64,000 nucleotides of DNA from Microbacterium sp. MPKO10 (lineage in GTDB: Bacteria > Actinomycetota > Actinomycetes > Actinomycetales > Microbacteriaceae). Under the pieces are notes generated by a model. The model did not search any database, was not told the origin of the DNA, and saw only the letters and a program-made list of their open reading frames with translations. Position 1 is the first letter of the stretch, and each line of letters opens with the position of its first letter. The stretch spans positions 1 to 64,000 of the forward strand of contig NZ_JAPCHX010000006.1 in the NCBI RefSeq assembly GCF_026107415.2, written 5' to 3'. Both the position numbers and the translations under genes were made by a program. Positions 9,030 to 17,361 of the stretch are shown piece by piece.

Positions 9030-10066
9030 CGGAAGCAGCGTTCGCCCCGGTGCCCCTGCGATGGCTCGGCCCCGTGCGAATCAGTGGAAACGTGATGAAC
9101 GGCGAGCAGGAGGTGCCGCTCGCCACGTACGAGACGACGCTGTGGCCCTCCGTCCGCCGCGGCGCGCACGTATCGACGATGGTGGACGGCGGAATCCGTG
9201 CGACGCTCATCGACGAGCGCATGGCACGTTCCGTGCTCTTCGAGGCCGACGACGCGGGTTCGGCGCTCGCCGCAGCCAGGCGGATCGAAGCGGATCTTCC
9301 GGCACTGCAGGCCGTCGTCAGCGCAACGAGCCGGTTTGCGACGCTCATCGACATCAACCACCAGATCGTCGGCAATCTGCTCTTCCTGCGGTTCGAATTC
9401 ACCACGGGCGATGCCGCGGGACACAACATGGTCACCCTCGCCTCGGACGCCCTCATGGCGCACATCCTGGATCGAGAGAGCGCACTGCGCTACGGCTCCA
9501 TCTCGGGAAACTACTGCACAGACAAGAAGACCTCGGCCGTCAACGGCATCCTGGGTCGCGGCAAGAATGTGGTCACCGAGATCGTGATCCCCGAAGAGAT
9601 CCTGCGGCGGCGGCTGCGCACGAGCGCCTCGGCTTTGGCGCAGCTGAACGTGCGCAAGAACCTCGTGGGAGGTGCAGTCGCCGGAAGCCTGCGATCTGCC
9701 AACGCCCACTTCGCCAACATGCTGCTCGCGTTCTATCTCGCGACGGGGCAGGACGCCGCCAACATCGTCGAGGGCTCCCAAGGCTTCACCCACGCCGAGG
9801 AGCGCGGCGACGACCTGTACTTCTCCTGCACCATCCCCAACCTGATCGTCGGCTCGGTCGGCAACGGCAAGGGGATCGATGCGATCACCGAGAACCTTGA
9901 CCGTCTCGGATGCTCCGAGGAACGCGAACCGGGCGAGAACGCTCGCCGACTCGCCGTCCTCTGCGCGGCGACCGTGCTCTGCGGCGAGCTCTCCCTGATG
10001 GCGGCTCAGACGAATCCGGGCGAGCTCATGGCCGCCCATCTCCAGTTCGAAAGGACATCCCGATGA
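9026..10066 (+). CDS. hmgR: Hydroxymethylglutaryl-CoA reductase (class I-like)
   Basis: Reduces HMG-CoA to mevalonate with NAD(P)H. The 346-residue soluble catalytic domain has the catalytic glutamate in QEVPLATYET and the GDAAGHNM aspartate motif (about residue 128). It also has SGNYCTDKK with the catalytic lysine (about 167), GENARRLA, and a C-terminal histidine (LMAAHL, about 337). SGNYCTDKK and the NVRKNLVG stretch resemble eukaryotic/Streptomyces class I enzymes rather than the class II enzymes of Gram-positive cocci. There are no membrane segments. The start overlaps the isomerase stop by 4 nt (ATGA). Confidence 0.96.
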   Translation: MTEAAFAPVPLRWLGPVRISGNVMNGEQEVPLATYETTLWPSVRRGAHVSTMVDGGIRATLIDERMARSVLFEADDAGSALAAARRIEADLPALQAVVSATSRFATLIDINHQIVGNLLFLRFEFTTGDAAGHNMVTLASDALMAHILDRESALRYGSISGNYCTDKKTSAVNGILGRGKNVVTEIVIPEEILRRRLRTSASALAQLNVRKNLVGGAVAGSLRSANAHFANMLLAFYLATGQDAANIVEGSQGFTHAEERGDDLYFSCTIPNLIVGSVGNGKGIDAITENLDRLGCSEEREPGENARRLAVLCAATVLCGELSLMAAQTNPGELMAAHLQFERTSR

Positions 10067-11217
10067 CGATCGGCATCCACGACATCTCTGCTGCGACCGG
10101 CGGCCTCGTCTTCACGCTTGCCGACCTGGCGGAGCACGAGGGAATCGACGTGGGCAAATATCATCGGGGAATCGGGCAGACGGAGATGAGCCTGACGAGC
10201 GAGGACGAAGACATCGTCACCATGGCCGCGCGCGCGGCGGCGCCGATTCTCGAGCGCCACGGCAGCACCGGCATCCGCACCGTCGTTTTCGCCACCGAGT
10301 CGGGCATCGACCAGTCCAAGGCTGCCGCCGTGACGCTGCACGGGGTTCTCGGGCTTCCCCCTGAAGTGCGTGCCGTCGAGGTCAAGGAGGCGTGCTATTC
10401 GGCGACGGCGGCTATTCAGTTTGCACTCGGCATCGTCGCCCGCAGGCCGAGCGAGCGGGTGCTCGTGATCGCGAGTGACGTGGCGCGCTACGAGCTCAAT
10501 TCCAGCGGCGAGGCGACGCAGGGCTCTGGAGCCGTCGCGCTCTTGATCGCTGAGGACCCGGCACTTCTCGAGATTGAACCGGAGTCCGGATTGTGGACGG
10601 GCGACGTCTGGGACTTCTGGCGCCCCAACGACCGCAGCACGGCGCTCGTCGACGGTCGATACTCGGTGCAGGTCTATCTTGACGCTCTAGAGGGCGCGTG
10701 GAACGACTACCAGGCTCAGGGCGGAGCTGAGTTCTCGAGCTTCGCGCGCGTCTGCTACCACCAACCCTTCACCCGCATGGCCGTCAAGGCGCAGCAGCGT
10801 CTGGCGCGCATTGCAGATCCGGATGGCGAGGCCCGAGATATCGATCGACTCGCCGACACGGTCGAATACAACACCCGAATCGGCAACTCGTACACCGCAT
10901 CGATCTATCTCGCGTTCCTCTCTCTGCTGGACAACGGTCCGGATCTCTCCGGTGAACGCGTCGGCTTCTTCAGCTACGGCTCAGGAGCCGTCGGCGAATT
11001 CTTCTCCGGCGTCCTCGTTCCCGGCTACAAGGATCGGGTGAGAGTCGACGCACTCGAGCGGATGCTGGCAAGCCGCCGCCCCGTCGCCTACGACGAGTAC
11101 CGGCATCGGCACATCGCGTACGACCGGGTCGGCGACTTCGAGACGGCAGACGAGACCCAGGGCGCTGTGCGCTTCGCGGGCGTGAGCGAGCACAAGCGCC
11201 AGTACGAGCGTCGCTGA
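10063..11217 (+). CDS. mvaS: Hydroxymethylglutaryl-CoA synthase
   Basis: Condenses acetyl-CoA with acetoacetyl-CoA to HMG-CoA, the entry step of the mevalonate pathway. The 384-residue thiolase-fold protein has all three catalytic residues at the positions known from the bacterial enzyme: E79 (ATESGIDQSK), C111 (KEACYSATAA) and H233 (CYHQPFTRM). A GNSYTASIYLAFLSLLD motif and GFFSYGSGAVGEFFSG lie towards the C-terminus. The ATG at 10063 overlaps the reductase stop. It is last in the operon. No acetoacetyl-CoA thiolase or acetoacetyl-CoA synthase gene is in the window, so that substrate must come from elsewhere. Confidence 0.97.
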   Translation: MTIGIHDISAATGGLVFTLADLAEHEGIDVGKYHRGIGQTEMSLTSEDEDIVTMAARAAAPILERHGSTGIRTVVFATESGIDQSKAAAVTLHGVLGLPPEVRAVEVKEACYSATAAIQFALGIVARRPSERVLVIASDVARYELNSSGEATQGSGAVALLIAEDPALLEIEPESGLWTGDVWDFWRPNDRSTALVDGRYSVQVYLDALEGAWNDYQAQGGAEFSSFARVCYHQPFTRMAVKAQQRLARIADPDGEARDIDRLADTVEYNTRIGNSYTASIYLAFLSLLDNGPDLSGERVGFFSYGSGAVGEFFSGVLVPGYKDRVRVDALERMLASRRPVAYDEYRHRHIAYDRVGDFETADETQGAVRFAGVSEHKRQYERR

Positions 11218-11246
11218 CGACAGCATCCGGCTCGGCCCGTCTCGAC

Positions 11247-11252
11247 TAGGAT
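11247..11252 (+). promoter_or_regulatory. -10 box of gltX
   Basis: TAGGAT lies 7 nt before the second of two consecutive ATG codons (11257 and 11260). The spacing suggests a leaderless message starting at the ATG at 11260. Confidence 0.45.
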
Positions 11253-11256
11253 CGAG

Positions 11257-12774
11257 ATGATGTCAACTGCAGCCTCTTACCCCTTCTCTCCAGCCGCCGG
11301 CCGCGATGTTCGTGTGCGGTTCTGCCCTTCTCCGACCGGAACGCCCCACGTGGGCCTGATCCGCACGGCCCTGTTCAACTGGGCGTATGCGCGGCACTCG
11401 GGCGGAAAGCTCGTGTTCCGCATCGAAGACACCGACGCCGCACGCGACAGTGAGGAGAGCTACGCGCAGATTCTCGAGGGGCTGCGATGGCTGAACATCG
11501 ACTGGGATGAGGGCATCGACGTGGGTGGCCCGCACGGCCCCTACCGTCAGTCGCAGCGGTCGGAGATCTATGCCGACGTCATCGAGAAGCTGACAGCATC
11601 CGGTCACCTGTATGAGAGCTACTCGACGGCGGAGGAGATCGAGGCGCGCAATGTCGCCGCGGGGCGTCCGGCCCAGCACGGATACGACAACGGCGATCGC
11701 GACCTCACGGACGAGCAGAAGGCGGCGTTCCGAGCCGAGGGTCGTCAGCCGGCTCTGCGCCTGCGTGTGCCGGACGAAGACCTCTCATTCACTGACCTCG
11801 TGCGCGGAGAGATCACATTCCCCGCGGGATCGTTCATCGACTTCGTCGTCGTTCGCCCGAACGGAAAGCCGCTCTACACCTTCGTCAACCCGGTCGACGA
11901 CGCTTTGATGGGCGTCACTCACGTGCTGCGCGGGGAGGACCTCCTGCCGTCGACGCCACGTCAGATCGCCCTGTATCGCGCGCTGATCGACGTGGGGCTG
12001 ACCGAATTCGTGCCGAACTTCGGGCACCTGCCCACCGTGCTCGGCGACGGCAACAAGAAGCTCTCCAAGCGCAACCCCGAGTCGAACCTCTTCCACCACC
12101 GTGATCGGGGCTTCATTCCCGAAGGGCTCGACAACTACCTGGCGCTCCTCGGCTGGGGCTATTCCGCCGATCGTGACGTCTTCACGCTTGACGAGATGGT
12201 CGAGCGCTTCGACATCGTCGATGTGAATCCCAACCCGGCGCGCTTCGATATCAAGAAGGCCGAGTCGATCAACGGTGACCACATCAGGATGCTGGAAGTC
12301 TCAGACTTTGCCTCGCGCTGCATCCCTTATCTCGTCGATGCCGGAATTCTGACAGAGCCGCTGACCGACGACCAGCAGGCGATCCTCGCCCAGGCGGCCC
12401 CGCTCGTGCAGACGCGCATGAGCCTGCTGGCCGATGCTCCCGGGATGCTCGGCTTCCTCTTCACCGACGCCGCATCCATCGAATTTCAGGCCGATGCGCT
12501 CAAGTCTCTTCCGGCAAACGCCGACGAGGTTCTCGCGGCAGCGCTCTCCACGCTGCGTGCGGCCGACGACTGGTCGGCAGAAGCACTGCAGCAGGGACTC
12601 GCCGACGCGCTTGTCGAGGGCCTCGGCCTCAAACCGCGCGTCGCCTACGGCCCACTGCGCGTCGCGATCTCCGGGCGCCGGGTCTCTCCGCCGCTCTTCG
12701 AGTCGATGGAGATTCTCGGCAAGTCCGACTCGGTGGCGCGCCTCGAACGGCTGGCGGCGCACCTGGGGGAGTGA
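11257..12774 (+). CDS. gltX: Glutamyl-tRNA synthetase
   Basis: Class I aminoacyl-tRNA synthetase of 505 residues. [24 protein letters not shown] carries the HIGH-like element (HVGL), and KKLSKRN is the KMSKS equivalent (KLSKR). An all-helical anticodon-binding region forms the C-terminal third. The ATG at 11260 may be the true start because no ribosome site precedes 11257 and a -10 box is 7 nt upstream of 11260. Actinobacteria usually lack GlnRS, so this enzyme probably also mischarges tRNA-Gln for GatCAB (established for the group, not shown here). tRNA-Gln and tRNA-Glu genes lie 1 and 7 kb downstream. Confidence 0.98.
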   Translation: MMSTAASYPFSPAAGRDVRVRFCPSPTGTPHVGLIRTALFNWAYARHSGGKLVFRIEDTDAARDSEESYAQILEGLRWLNIDWDEGIDVGGPHGPYRQSQRSEIYADVIEKLTASGHLYESYSTAEEIEARNVAAGRPAQHGYDNGDRDLTDEQKAAFRAEGRQPALRLRVPDEDLSFTDLVRGEITFPAGSFIDFVVVRPNGKPLYTFVNPVDDALMGVTHVLRGEDLLPSTPRQIALYRALIDVGLTEFVPNFGHLPTVLGDGNKKLSKRNPESNLFHHRDRGFIPEGLDNYLALLGWGYSADRDVFTLDEMVERFDIVDVNPNPARFDIKKAESINGDHIRMLEVSDFASRCIPYLVDAGILTEPLTDDQQAILAQAAPLVQTRMSLLADAPGMLGFLFTDAASIEFQADALKSLPANADEVLAAALSTLRAADDWSAEALQQGLADALVEGLGLKPRVAYGPLRVAISGRRVSPPLFESMEILGKSDSVARLERLAAHLGE

Positions 12775-12781
12775 GGCAGCG

Positions 12782-13723
12782 ATGACACAGCACTTCGATG
12801 TCGTCGTCATCGGCGGGGGGCCCGCTGGGCTCTCGGCCGCGCTCAACCTAGTGCGCGCGCGCATGCGTGTTCTCGTGCTCGACGCCAACCGGCCGCGGCA
12901 CTCGGCGACGCTCTTCGCACACGGGTTCCTCACTCGCGACAACATCTCTCCGCTGGAGCTGCGGCGGCTCGGCCGTGAGGACGTGTCAGCGTACGAGAAC
13001 GGTGAGGTGCAGTTTGCCGCTGTCGATGCTGTCACGGCTCTGCCCGACGGCTACCGTGTCGTCGCCCGTGGGGTGAAGGGACACCCGGACCGCGACGTCC
13101 ATGCCCGGCGCATTGTCGTGGCGACAGGGCTCGCCGAGATCCTTCCCGACATCGGCAATGCGCGTGCGTTCTACGGAACCTGCCTGCACAGCTGCCTCGA
13201 GTGCGATGGGTGGGAGAAACAGGATGCTCCGCTGGTGCTGATCGGCGAGAGCGAGGACCTCGCGCTGCAGGCGTTCCGTGCGCTGCAGTGGACGAACGAC
13301 CTTCTGGTGCTCACCAACGGTGCCGCCGTCATCGACGAGGCAGAAGAACGTGAGCTTGCCGCATCCGGAATCCGTCTGGAGCGCACGCCCATTGATGAGA
13401 TCACCGGGGAACGAGGCGTCATGACGGGCCTTGTGCTCGCTGACGGTCGGGCGCTGACGTATCGGGCGGGGTTCATCCGCCCGCGCTGGGAGGTGCGGCT
13501 CGGTTTCCTCGATCCTCTCGGCCTCGACGCCGACGGCGATGGTCTGCTCATTGTCGACGAGCGCGGGCGCGCGTCTCGACCCGGCGTGTACGCGGCGGGA
13601 GATATCGTGCCGCCCGGGCCTCAGCAGATTGCGATCGCTGCCGGGCATGGTGCCGTCGCCTCCGCGACGATCGTCGATGACGATGTTCGTGAGAGACGAG
13701 CATTCGGGACACGCCCGGTGTGA
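12782..13723 (+). CDS. NAD(P)/FAD-dependent oxidoreductase, thioredoxin-reductase-like
   Basis: A 313-residue flavoprotein of the thioredoxin-reductase fold. It has the FAD-binding VVVIGGGPAGLSAALNL at the N-terminus, ATG-type second FAD contacts (RRIVVATGL), a CLEC pair (C138, C141) followed by DG where thioredoxin reductases have CATCDG, and GVYAAGDI near the end. The NAD(P) domain lacks an obvious full GxGxxA loop (VLIGESEDLALQ), so cofactor use is uncertain. It begins 7 nt after gltX and is probably co-transcribed. No thioredoxin gene is adjacent, so the electron acceptor is unknown; it is probably not the main TrxB. Confidence 0.85.
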   Translation: MTQHFDVVVIGGGPAGLSAALNLVRARMRVLVLDANRPRHSATLFAHGFLTRDNISPLELRRLGREDVSAYENGEVQFAAVDAVTALPDGYRVVARGVKGHPDRDVHARRIVVATGLAEILPDIGNARAFYGTCLHSCLECDGWEKQDAPLVLIGESEDLALQAFRALQWTNDLLVLTNGAAVIDEAEERELAASGIRLERTPIDEITGERGVMTGLVLADGRALTYRAGFIRPRWEVRLGFLDPLGLDADGDGLLIVDERGRASRPGVYAAGDIVPPGPQQIAIAAGHGAVASATIVDDDVRERRAFGTRPV

Positions 13724-13729
13724 CCCGTT

Positions 13730-13758
13730 TTGGCGCGTGCGCCGTCGTCGGCTAAAGT
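13730..13758 (+). promoter_or_regulatory. Promoter of tRNA-Gln
   Basis: TTGGCG (13730-13735) and TAAAGT (13753-13758) are separated by 17 bp, about 34 bp before the tRNA. Confidence 0.6.
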
Positions 13759-13792
13759 TGTCTCTTGGCTCCGGCACCACCGGGGCACGCCG

Positions 13793-13864
13793 TGGGGTAT
13801 GGTGTAATTGGCAACACAGCGGTTTCTGGTACCGCCATTCTTGGTTCGAGTCCAGGTACCCCAG
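13793..13864 (+). tRNA. tRNA-Gln (anticodon CTG)
   Basis: A complete cloverleaf can be drawn: acceptor TGGGGTA/TACCCCA, anticodon stem GCGGT/ACCGC around loop TTCTGGT (anticodon CTG, reading CAG), and a T-loop TTCGAGT. The U1-A72 acceptor pair is a known feature of tRNA-Gln. The CCA end is not encoded. It has its own promoter and a terminator 6 nt downstream. Confidence 0.96.
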
Positions 13865-13869
13865 CTCTG

Positions 13870-13903
13870 AACTCCTCCGACATCGTCGGGGGAGTTTTGT
13901 GTT
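13870..13903 (+). terminator. Intrinsic terminator of tRNA-Gln
   Basis: A 12-bp stem with one G-U pair (AACTCCTCCGAC 13870-13881 / GTCGGGGGAGTT 13885-13896) and a 3-nt loop is followed by a short T-rich stretch. Confidence 0.8.
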
Positions 13904-13947
13904 TCGCTGCCCAATAACGTGTGGTGGGGGAGCGCTATGGTGGGGGC

Positions 13948-14871
13948 GTGAACCATCAGGCTGCCGATGACCCCAAAACACCGGCGGCGTCAGGCGCGCG
14001 TGCGCCGCTCGAGCGGTTTCCGCTCCGACTGCGACGACGCCCGCCTCGCCGTACACTCAGTCTGCTGGGGGCGGGAACGCTCGTCGCCGCCCTGGCCGTC
14101 GGTGGCGTGATGACGCAACTGCAGCAGGGCGAGATTCTCAAGGCGATCGTCATCCTCAGCGTCTGCGGTCCGCTCGCTCTCATCGCATTCGGCTCGGTGC
14201 CTCAGCCGCGGCATACGAGGTCCTTCAGATTCATCAACGCCATCGTCATGACGCGAGCGGAACGGGCACCCGTCGACTCCTGGGTGCATCTTGCCCCCAC
14301 CGGGCGTATGCGGGTGCTGGTTCTGATCACGTTCGTGTGGCTGTCGCTTGGAGCGTCCGCGACCGTTCTCAGTGCACTTGCTCAGCTGACGGGGCTGATG
14401 GCGATTCAGAACGAAGAATCCGGAGTCGGGGGTCTCGTCCTCGGCGGAACTGTGTCGTTGTTCGCGGCCATCGGGTTGTGGCGGGTGACGGCACTCATGC
14501 TCTCGCGGAATGCGCGCCACGGGACCGTCGGCCGTCGGCCGAGTGGAATCGCGCTCGGCCGAACAGCCGTCGCCGTTCACGTCCCCGGGCGAGATGTCGA
14601 GATTCCCTGGACGGCAATCACGCGCATTCAACCGTCGAGGCTGAAGATCGGTCGTGACGCGAACGTGCCGGTGATCCTCTTCTGGCTGAACCCCGACAGC
14701 ACGGTGCCTGGCGGTCGACAGTTTGTGCCCATCGAGTCGATTGGCGTTCCGCCTGATGCCCTCTACACGGCTCTGCGTTGGTACCTCGCCCATCCCGAAA
14801 GCCGCTGGGAACTGGGCCGAACCGAGGGAGCGCACCGACTTGACGCGTGGCACCGTGACGCTCTCGGCTGA
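13948..14871 (+). CDS. Membrane protein of unknown function with a PH-like C-terminal region
   Basis: A protein of about 307 residues. After a charged N-terminus (PLRLRRRPPRRT) there are two hydrophobic segments close together (LGAGTLVAALAVGGVM and AIVILSVCGPLALIAF). Two more come further on, around LVLITFVWLSLGASATVLSAL and VGGLVLGGTVSLFAAIGLWRV. The C-terminal third (about 195-285) is soluble and resembles the short PH-like domains of bacterial membrane proteins (SGIALGRTAVAVHVPGRDVEIPW). I do not recognise a specific family. The GTG at 13948 is preferred over the in-frame GTG at 13921 because a G-rich stretch precedes it. It stands alone between the tRNA-Gln terminator and the EamA gene. 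Confidence 0.7.
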   Translation: MNHQAADDPKTPAASGARAPLERFPLRLRRRPPRRTLSLLGAGTLVAALAVGGVMTQLQQGEILKAIVILSVCGPLALIAFGSVPQPRHTRSFRFINAIVMTRAERAPVDSWVHLAPTGRMRVLVLITFVWLSLGASATVLSALAQLTGLMAIQNEESGVGGLVLGGTVSLFAAIGLWRVTALMLSRNARHGTVGRRPSGIALGRTAVAVHVPGRDVEIPWTAITRIQPSRLKIGRDANVPVILFWLNPDSTVPGGRQFVPIESIGVPPDALYTALRWYLAHPESRWELGRTEGAHRLDAWHRDALG

Positions 14872-14974
14872 TCGGCAGGCCTGCGTCACGTTGGCGAGCG
14901 GACTGCCGCAGCGCTCTGCACATCCGGCGAAGCACAGTGACGCGCGTGCGCGCCGGAGGAGAGGGAGAACGACA

Positions 14975-14998
14975 GTGAGGGTCGTGAGCGATCAGTGA
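14975..14998 (+). CDS. Seven-codon ORF coupled to the EamA gene
   Basis: GTG AGG GTC GTG AGC GAT CAG TGA starts 7 nt after a strong ribosome site (GGAGGAGAGGGAG, 14955-14967). It ends in a GTGA overlap with the EamA start at 14995. The EamA GTG itself has no good ribosome site at normal distance. This is compatible with translational coupling through a minimal upstream ORF. It is inferred from spacing only. Confidence 0.35.
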   Translation: MRVVSDQ

Positions 14999-15936
14999 CT
15001 GGGCGCTACACTCTCACGGGGGTCGCCGCGATCGCCGTCACTGCTGTGCTCTGGGGAACGACCGGAACGGCCGCCACTTTCGCGCCCGATGCCGGCCCGC
15101 TGGCGATTGGCGCGGCGGCCCTCGGCATCGGTGGTCTGCTTCAGGCTGCGATCGCGTTTCCCGCTTTGCGCTCCGCATGGTCGGCCTTGAGAGCACAGCG
15201 GCATCGCATCGTTCTCGGCGCCCTCGCTGTGGCGGTCTACCCGTTGGCCTTCTACAGCTCTATGGCTCTGGCCGGCGTAGCGATCGGCTCCGTGGTCTCG
15301 CTCGCCTCCGCTCCGCTGGCCTCGGGGCTTCTTGAGCGGATTGTGGAACGTCGACCGTTGAGCCGGTGGTGGATGCTGTCGGCGGGCTTCGGCATCGGCG
15401 GCAGCGCGCTCCTGTGCTTTTCCACGATGGGCGAGCCGCACGCGTCTGCCCCCGCCACGGTCATCGGAGTGCTTCTCGGCCTCATCGCCGGGGTCACCTA
15501 TGCGACGTTCTCCTGGGTCGTCTCACGCCTCATGACGGCCGGGATCTCCCGCGCTGCGTCAATGGGTGCGGTCTTCGGCGTCGGCGGTGCACTGCTCATG
15601 CCGGTCCTCGCGATCACCGGTGCACGGCTCGTGACCTGGCCCGAGGGCATCCTGGTCGGCGCGTACATGGCGCTGATTCCGATGTTCCTCGGGTATCTGC
15701 TGTTCGGCTTTGGACTGACGCGCGTCTCCGCGAGCACCGCCACGACGATCACACTCGCCGAGCCGGCCGTCGCTGCCCTGCTCGCCGTTCTCATCGTCGG
15801 GGAGCGACTCACCTCTCTCGGATGGATCGGTTTAGGAGCCATCGCCGCCGGACTCCTCATCGTGGTCGTTGCACCAGTGAGTTCAGCCCGCGTCGCAGAG
15901 CGGCCTCGGGCCGAGGACCCTCCGGGCAGCGTGTGA
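14995..15936 (+). CDS. EamA/DMT family transporter
   Basis: A 313-residue integral membrane protein of the drug/metabolite transporter superfamily with about ten hydrophobic helices arranged as two EamA repeats. The second repeat starts near IGVLLGLIAGVTYATFSWVVSRL. The family feature TLAEPAVAALLAVLIVGERLTSLGWIGLGAIAAGLLIV is at the C-terminus. Members export amino acids, metabolites or drugs; the substrate is unknown here. The start is a GTG lying in a GTGA overlap with a short upstream ORF. It is convergent with the MFS gene, whose stop is 22 nt away; no clear terminator hairpin separates them. Confidence 0.9.
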   Translation: MTGRYTLTGVAAIAVTAVLWGTTGTAATFAPDAGPLAIGAAALGIGGLLQAAIAFPALRSAWSALRAQRHRIVLGALAVAVYPLAFYSSMALAGVAIGSVVSLASAPLASGLLERIVERRPLSRWWMLSAGFGIGGSALLCFSTMGEPHASAPATVIGVLLGLIAGVTYATFSWVVSRLMTAGISRAASMGAVFGVGGALLMPVLAITGARLVTWPEGILVGAYMALIPMFLGYLLFGFGLTRVSASTATTITLAEPAVAALLAVLIVGERLTSLGWIGLGAIAAGLLIVVVAPVSSARVAERPRAEDPPGSV

Positions 15937-15958
15937 GCGAGCGGGGCCCGAGTCGCGA

Positions 15959-17281
15959 TCAGGCCGGTCCACCGGCGGTTGGCTGATCAATGCCGTCGAC
16001 GACGGCGAACCGGCGTGCGTGAGCGGACCACCCTCGCTCGGTTGGCATCGCGCGGAGAGCGCGATTCGAGAGTGCCAGCAGGGCAGCGACCATTGTCAGT
16101 GCGGCACAGAGCGCCAGCGTCCCGGTCCGTCCGGCTATCGTCAGCCCGAACCCGGCGATGAGCGGAGTCAGTGGCATCGCGCCCATGCTGAACACCCGGA
16201 ATGCGCTGTTCGCGCGTCCCAGCAGCTCGGTGGGGACAGCGACCATGAAGTATCCCATCAGCGCAGAGTTGAGTGCGGGCACGAGGAGCACCGAGAGCCC
16301 GATGACCGTCATGATCGCCGGGACCGTGTGCACCATCACGAGCGCTGTGGTTCCGAGCGTGCACATCACCAGGCTCGCGATGACGATGACGCTGCCGGGA
16401 ATGCGAGGGACGAGCAGCGGCGACACAGCGGCGCCCAGGAGCATGACGCCGCCGAGCACAGCAGTGATCGTGCCGATGATCACGGGGGAGTGGCCCGATT
16501 GCTGCAGCGAGTAGATGATCGTCGTGATCGCAGAGTTGAATCCCAGGTTCGCGAGCATCGCGACCCAAAGCACTCCACGGAGGTCGACGCGAGAGAAGAG
16601 CCAGCTGACACCCTCACGCACCTCGGAGAGCGCGCTGGGTCGAAGGGGCGAGATCTCGGATGCTGCCGGCTGCAGGGCAGCCGTGAGGTTCGCCCCTCGG
16701 CGCAGCAGCACCCACGACGTTGCGGCCGAGATGAGGTAGATCACCGCGGAGAACAGCGCGACGAGCCAGCCGCCGACCGCGAGGAGCGCACCTCCGAGAG
16801 GTCCGCCGGCGAGCTGGATTGCTGCGCCGCGCCCTTGATTCGCAGCTTGAGCGCGCCCCATTGCCTCATCGGGGACGACTTCTTTGAGAGCGACCTCCCC
16901 GGCGATATCGAAGAGTCCCTCACGCGCTCCCAGCAGCGCGTTGAGCGCCAGAAGCACGCCGAATGTGAGGGCCGACGTTCCGTCGAGAACGGCGAACGAC
17001 AGAGCAAGAGCGACGCCAATGCCGGCGCCGAGGAGCATCAGTCTGGGCCGGGAGTGTCGGTCGGCGAGGACACCGCCGCCGAGTGTGCACGTGAGGCGTA
17101 CCACAACCCCGACGGCGCCGATGATTCCCGCCTGCGCCGGGCTGTCCGTCACGATGAGGGCGATCAGGGGCACGGCGAAATCGAGAAGTGCTCCCGCGAG
17201 TTCCTTCGCGGAATCGCTGAGAAACCACGTCGGATAGGACGCGACCCGCCAGAGTCGGATCGGGGCGTCTGAAGATGTCAT
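15959..17281 (-). CDS. MFS transporter
   Basis: A 440-residue major-facilitator protein with about twelve membrane segments. The motif A-like loop GGGVLADRHSRPRLML follows the second helix, and charged central and C-terminal cytoplasmic stretches are visible. Its form resembles the drug-efflux branch fused to ArsR-type regulators (MdtG/TetV-like). Substrate unknown. I chose the ATG at 17281: a -10 box (TACGGT on the minus strand, 17293-17288) lies exactly 6 nt before it, suggesting a leaderless message, and the conserved protein starts there although the frame is open for 45 more codons. It is divergent from the HTH regulator at 17362 and shares an array of repeats with it, so it is probably that regulator's target. 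Confidence 0.92.
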   Translation of the reverse strand: MTSSDAPIRLWRVASYPTWFLSDSAKELAGALLDFAVPLIALIVTDSPAQAGIIGAVGVVVRLTCTLGGGVLADRHSRPRLMLLGAGIGVALALSFAVLDGTSALTFGVLLALNALLGAREGLFDIAGEVALKEVVPDEAMGRAQAANQGRGAAIQLAGGPLGGALLAVGGWLVALFSAVIYLISAATSWVLLRRGANLTAALQPAASEISPLRPSALSEVREGVSWLFSRVDLRGVLWVAMLANLGFNSAITTIIYSLQQSGHSPVIIGTITAVLGGVMLLGAAVSPLLVPRIPGSVIVIASLVMCTLGTTALVMVHTVPAIMTVIGLSVLLVPALNSALMGYFMVAVPTELLGRANSAFRVFSMGAMPLTPLIAGFGLTIAGRTGTLALCAALTMVAALLALSNRALRAMPTERGWSAHARRFAVVDGIDQPTAGGPA

Positions 17282-17287
17282 ACGGTC

Positions 17288-17293
17288 ACCGTA
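17288..17293 (-). promoter_or_regulatory. -10 box of the MFS gene
   Basis: TACGGT on the minus strand, 6 nt before the ATG at 17281. It directly abuts the GCGCAA repeat array. Confidence 0.5.
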
Positions 17294-17296
17294 GAC

Positions 17297-17344
17297 GCGC
17301 AAGGAAAGATGCGCAACTAGCATTGCGCAATTATCGATGCGCAA
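17297..17344. repeat. Four GCGCAA direct repeats at an exact 14-bp period (probable operator array)
   Basis: GCGCAA occurs at 17297-17302, 17311-17316, 17325-17330 and 17339-17344. Each start is exactly 14 bp from the next. The third copy is extended to the palindrome ATTGCGCAAT (17322-17331); the second and fourth are preceded by GAT. The array fills the space between the -10 box of the MFS gene (17288-17293) and that of the ArsR-like gene (17350-17355), so it covers both -35 regions. The natural reader is the HTH protein encoded next to it; this is inference. Confidence 0.8.
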
Positions 17345-17349
17345 TCGAG

Positions 17350-17355
17350 TAGCCT
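17350..17355 (+). promoter_or_regulatory. -10 box of the ArsR-like gene
   Basis: TAGCCT, 6 nt before the ATG at 17362, with no ribosome site; probably a leaderless message. Confidence 0.5.
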
Positions 17356-17361
17356 TGAGAC

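Noticed and set aside
16019-17272. 417-codon plus-strand frame opposite the MFS gene
   Set aside because: Highly charged, low-complexity translation (Glu/Arg/His/Asp-rich), the mirror of a hydrophobic membrane protein. The minus-strand frame is a normal MFS transporter.
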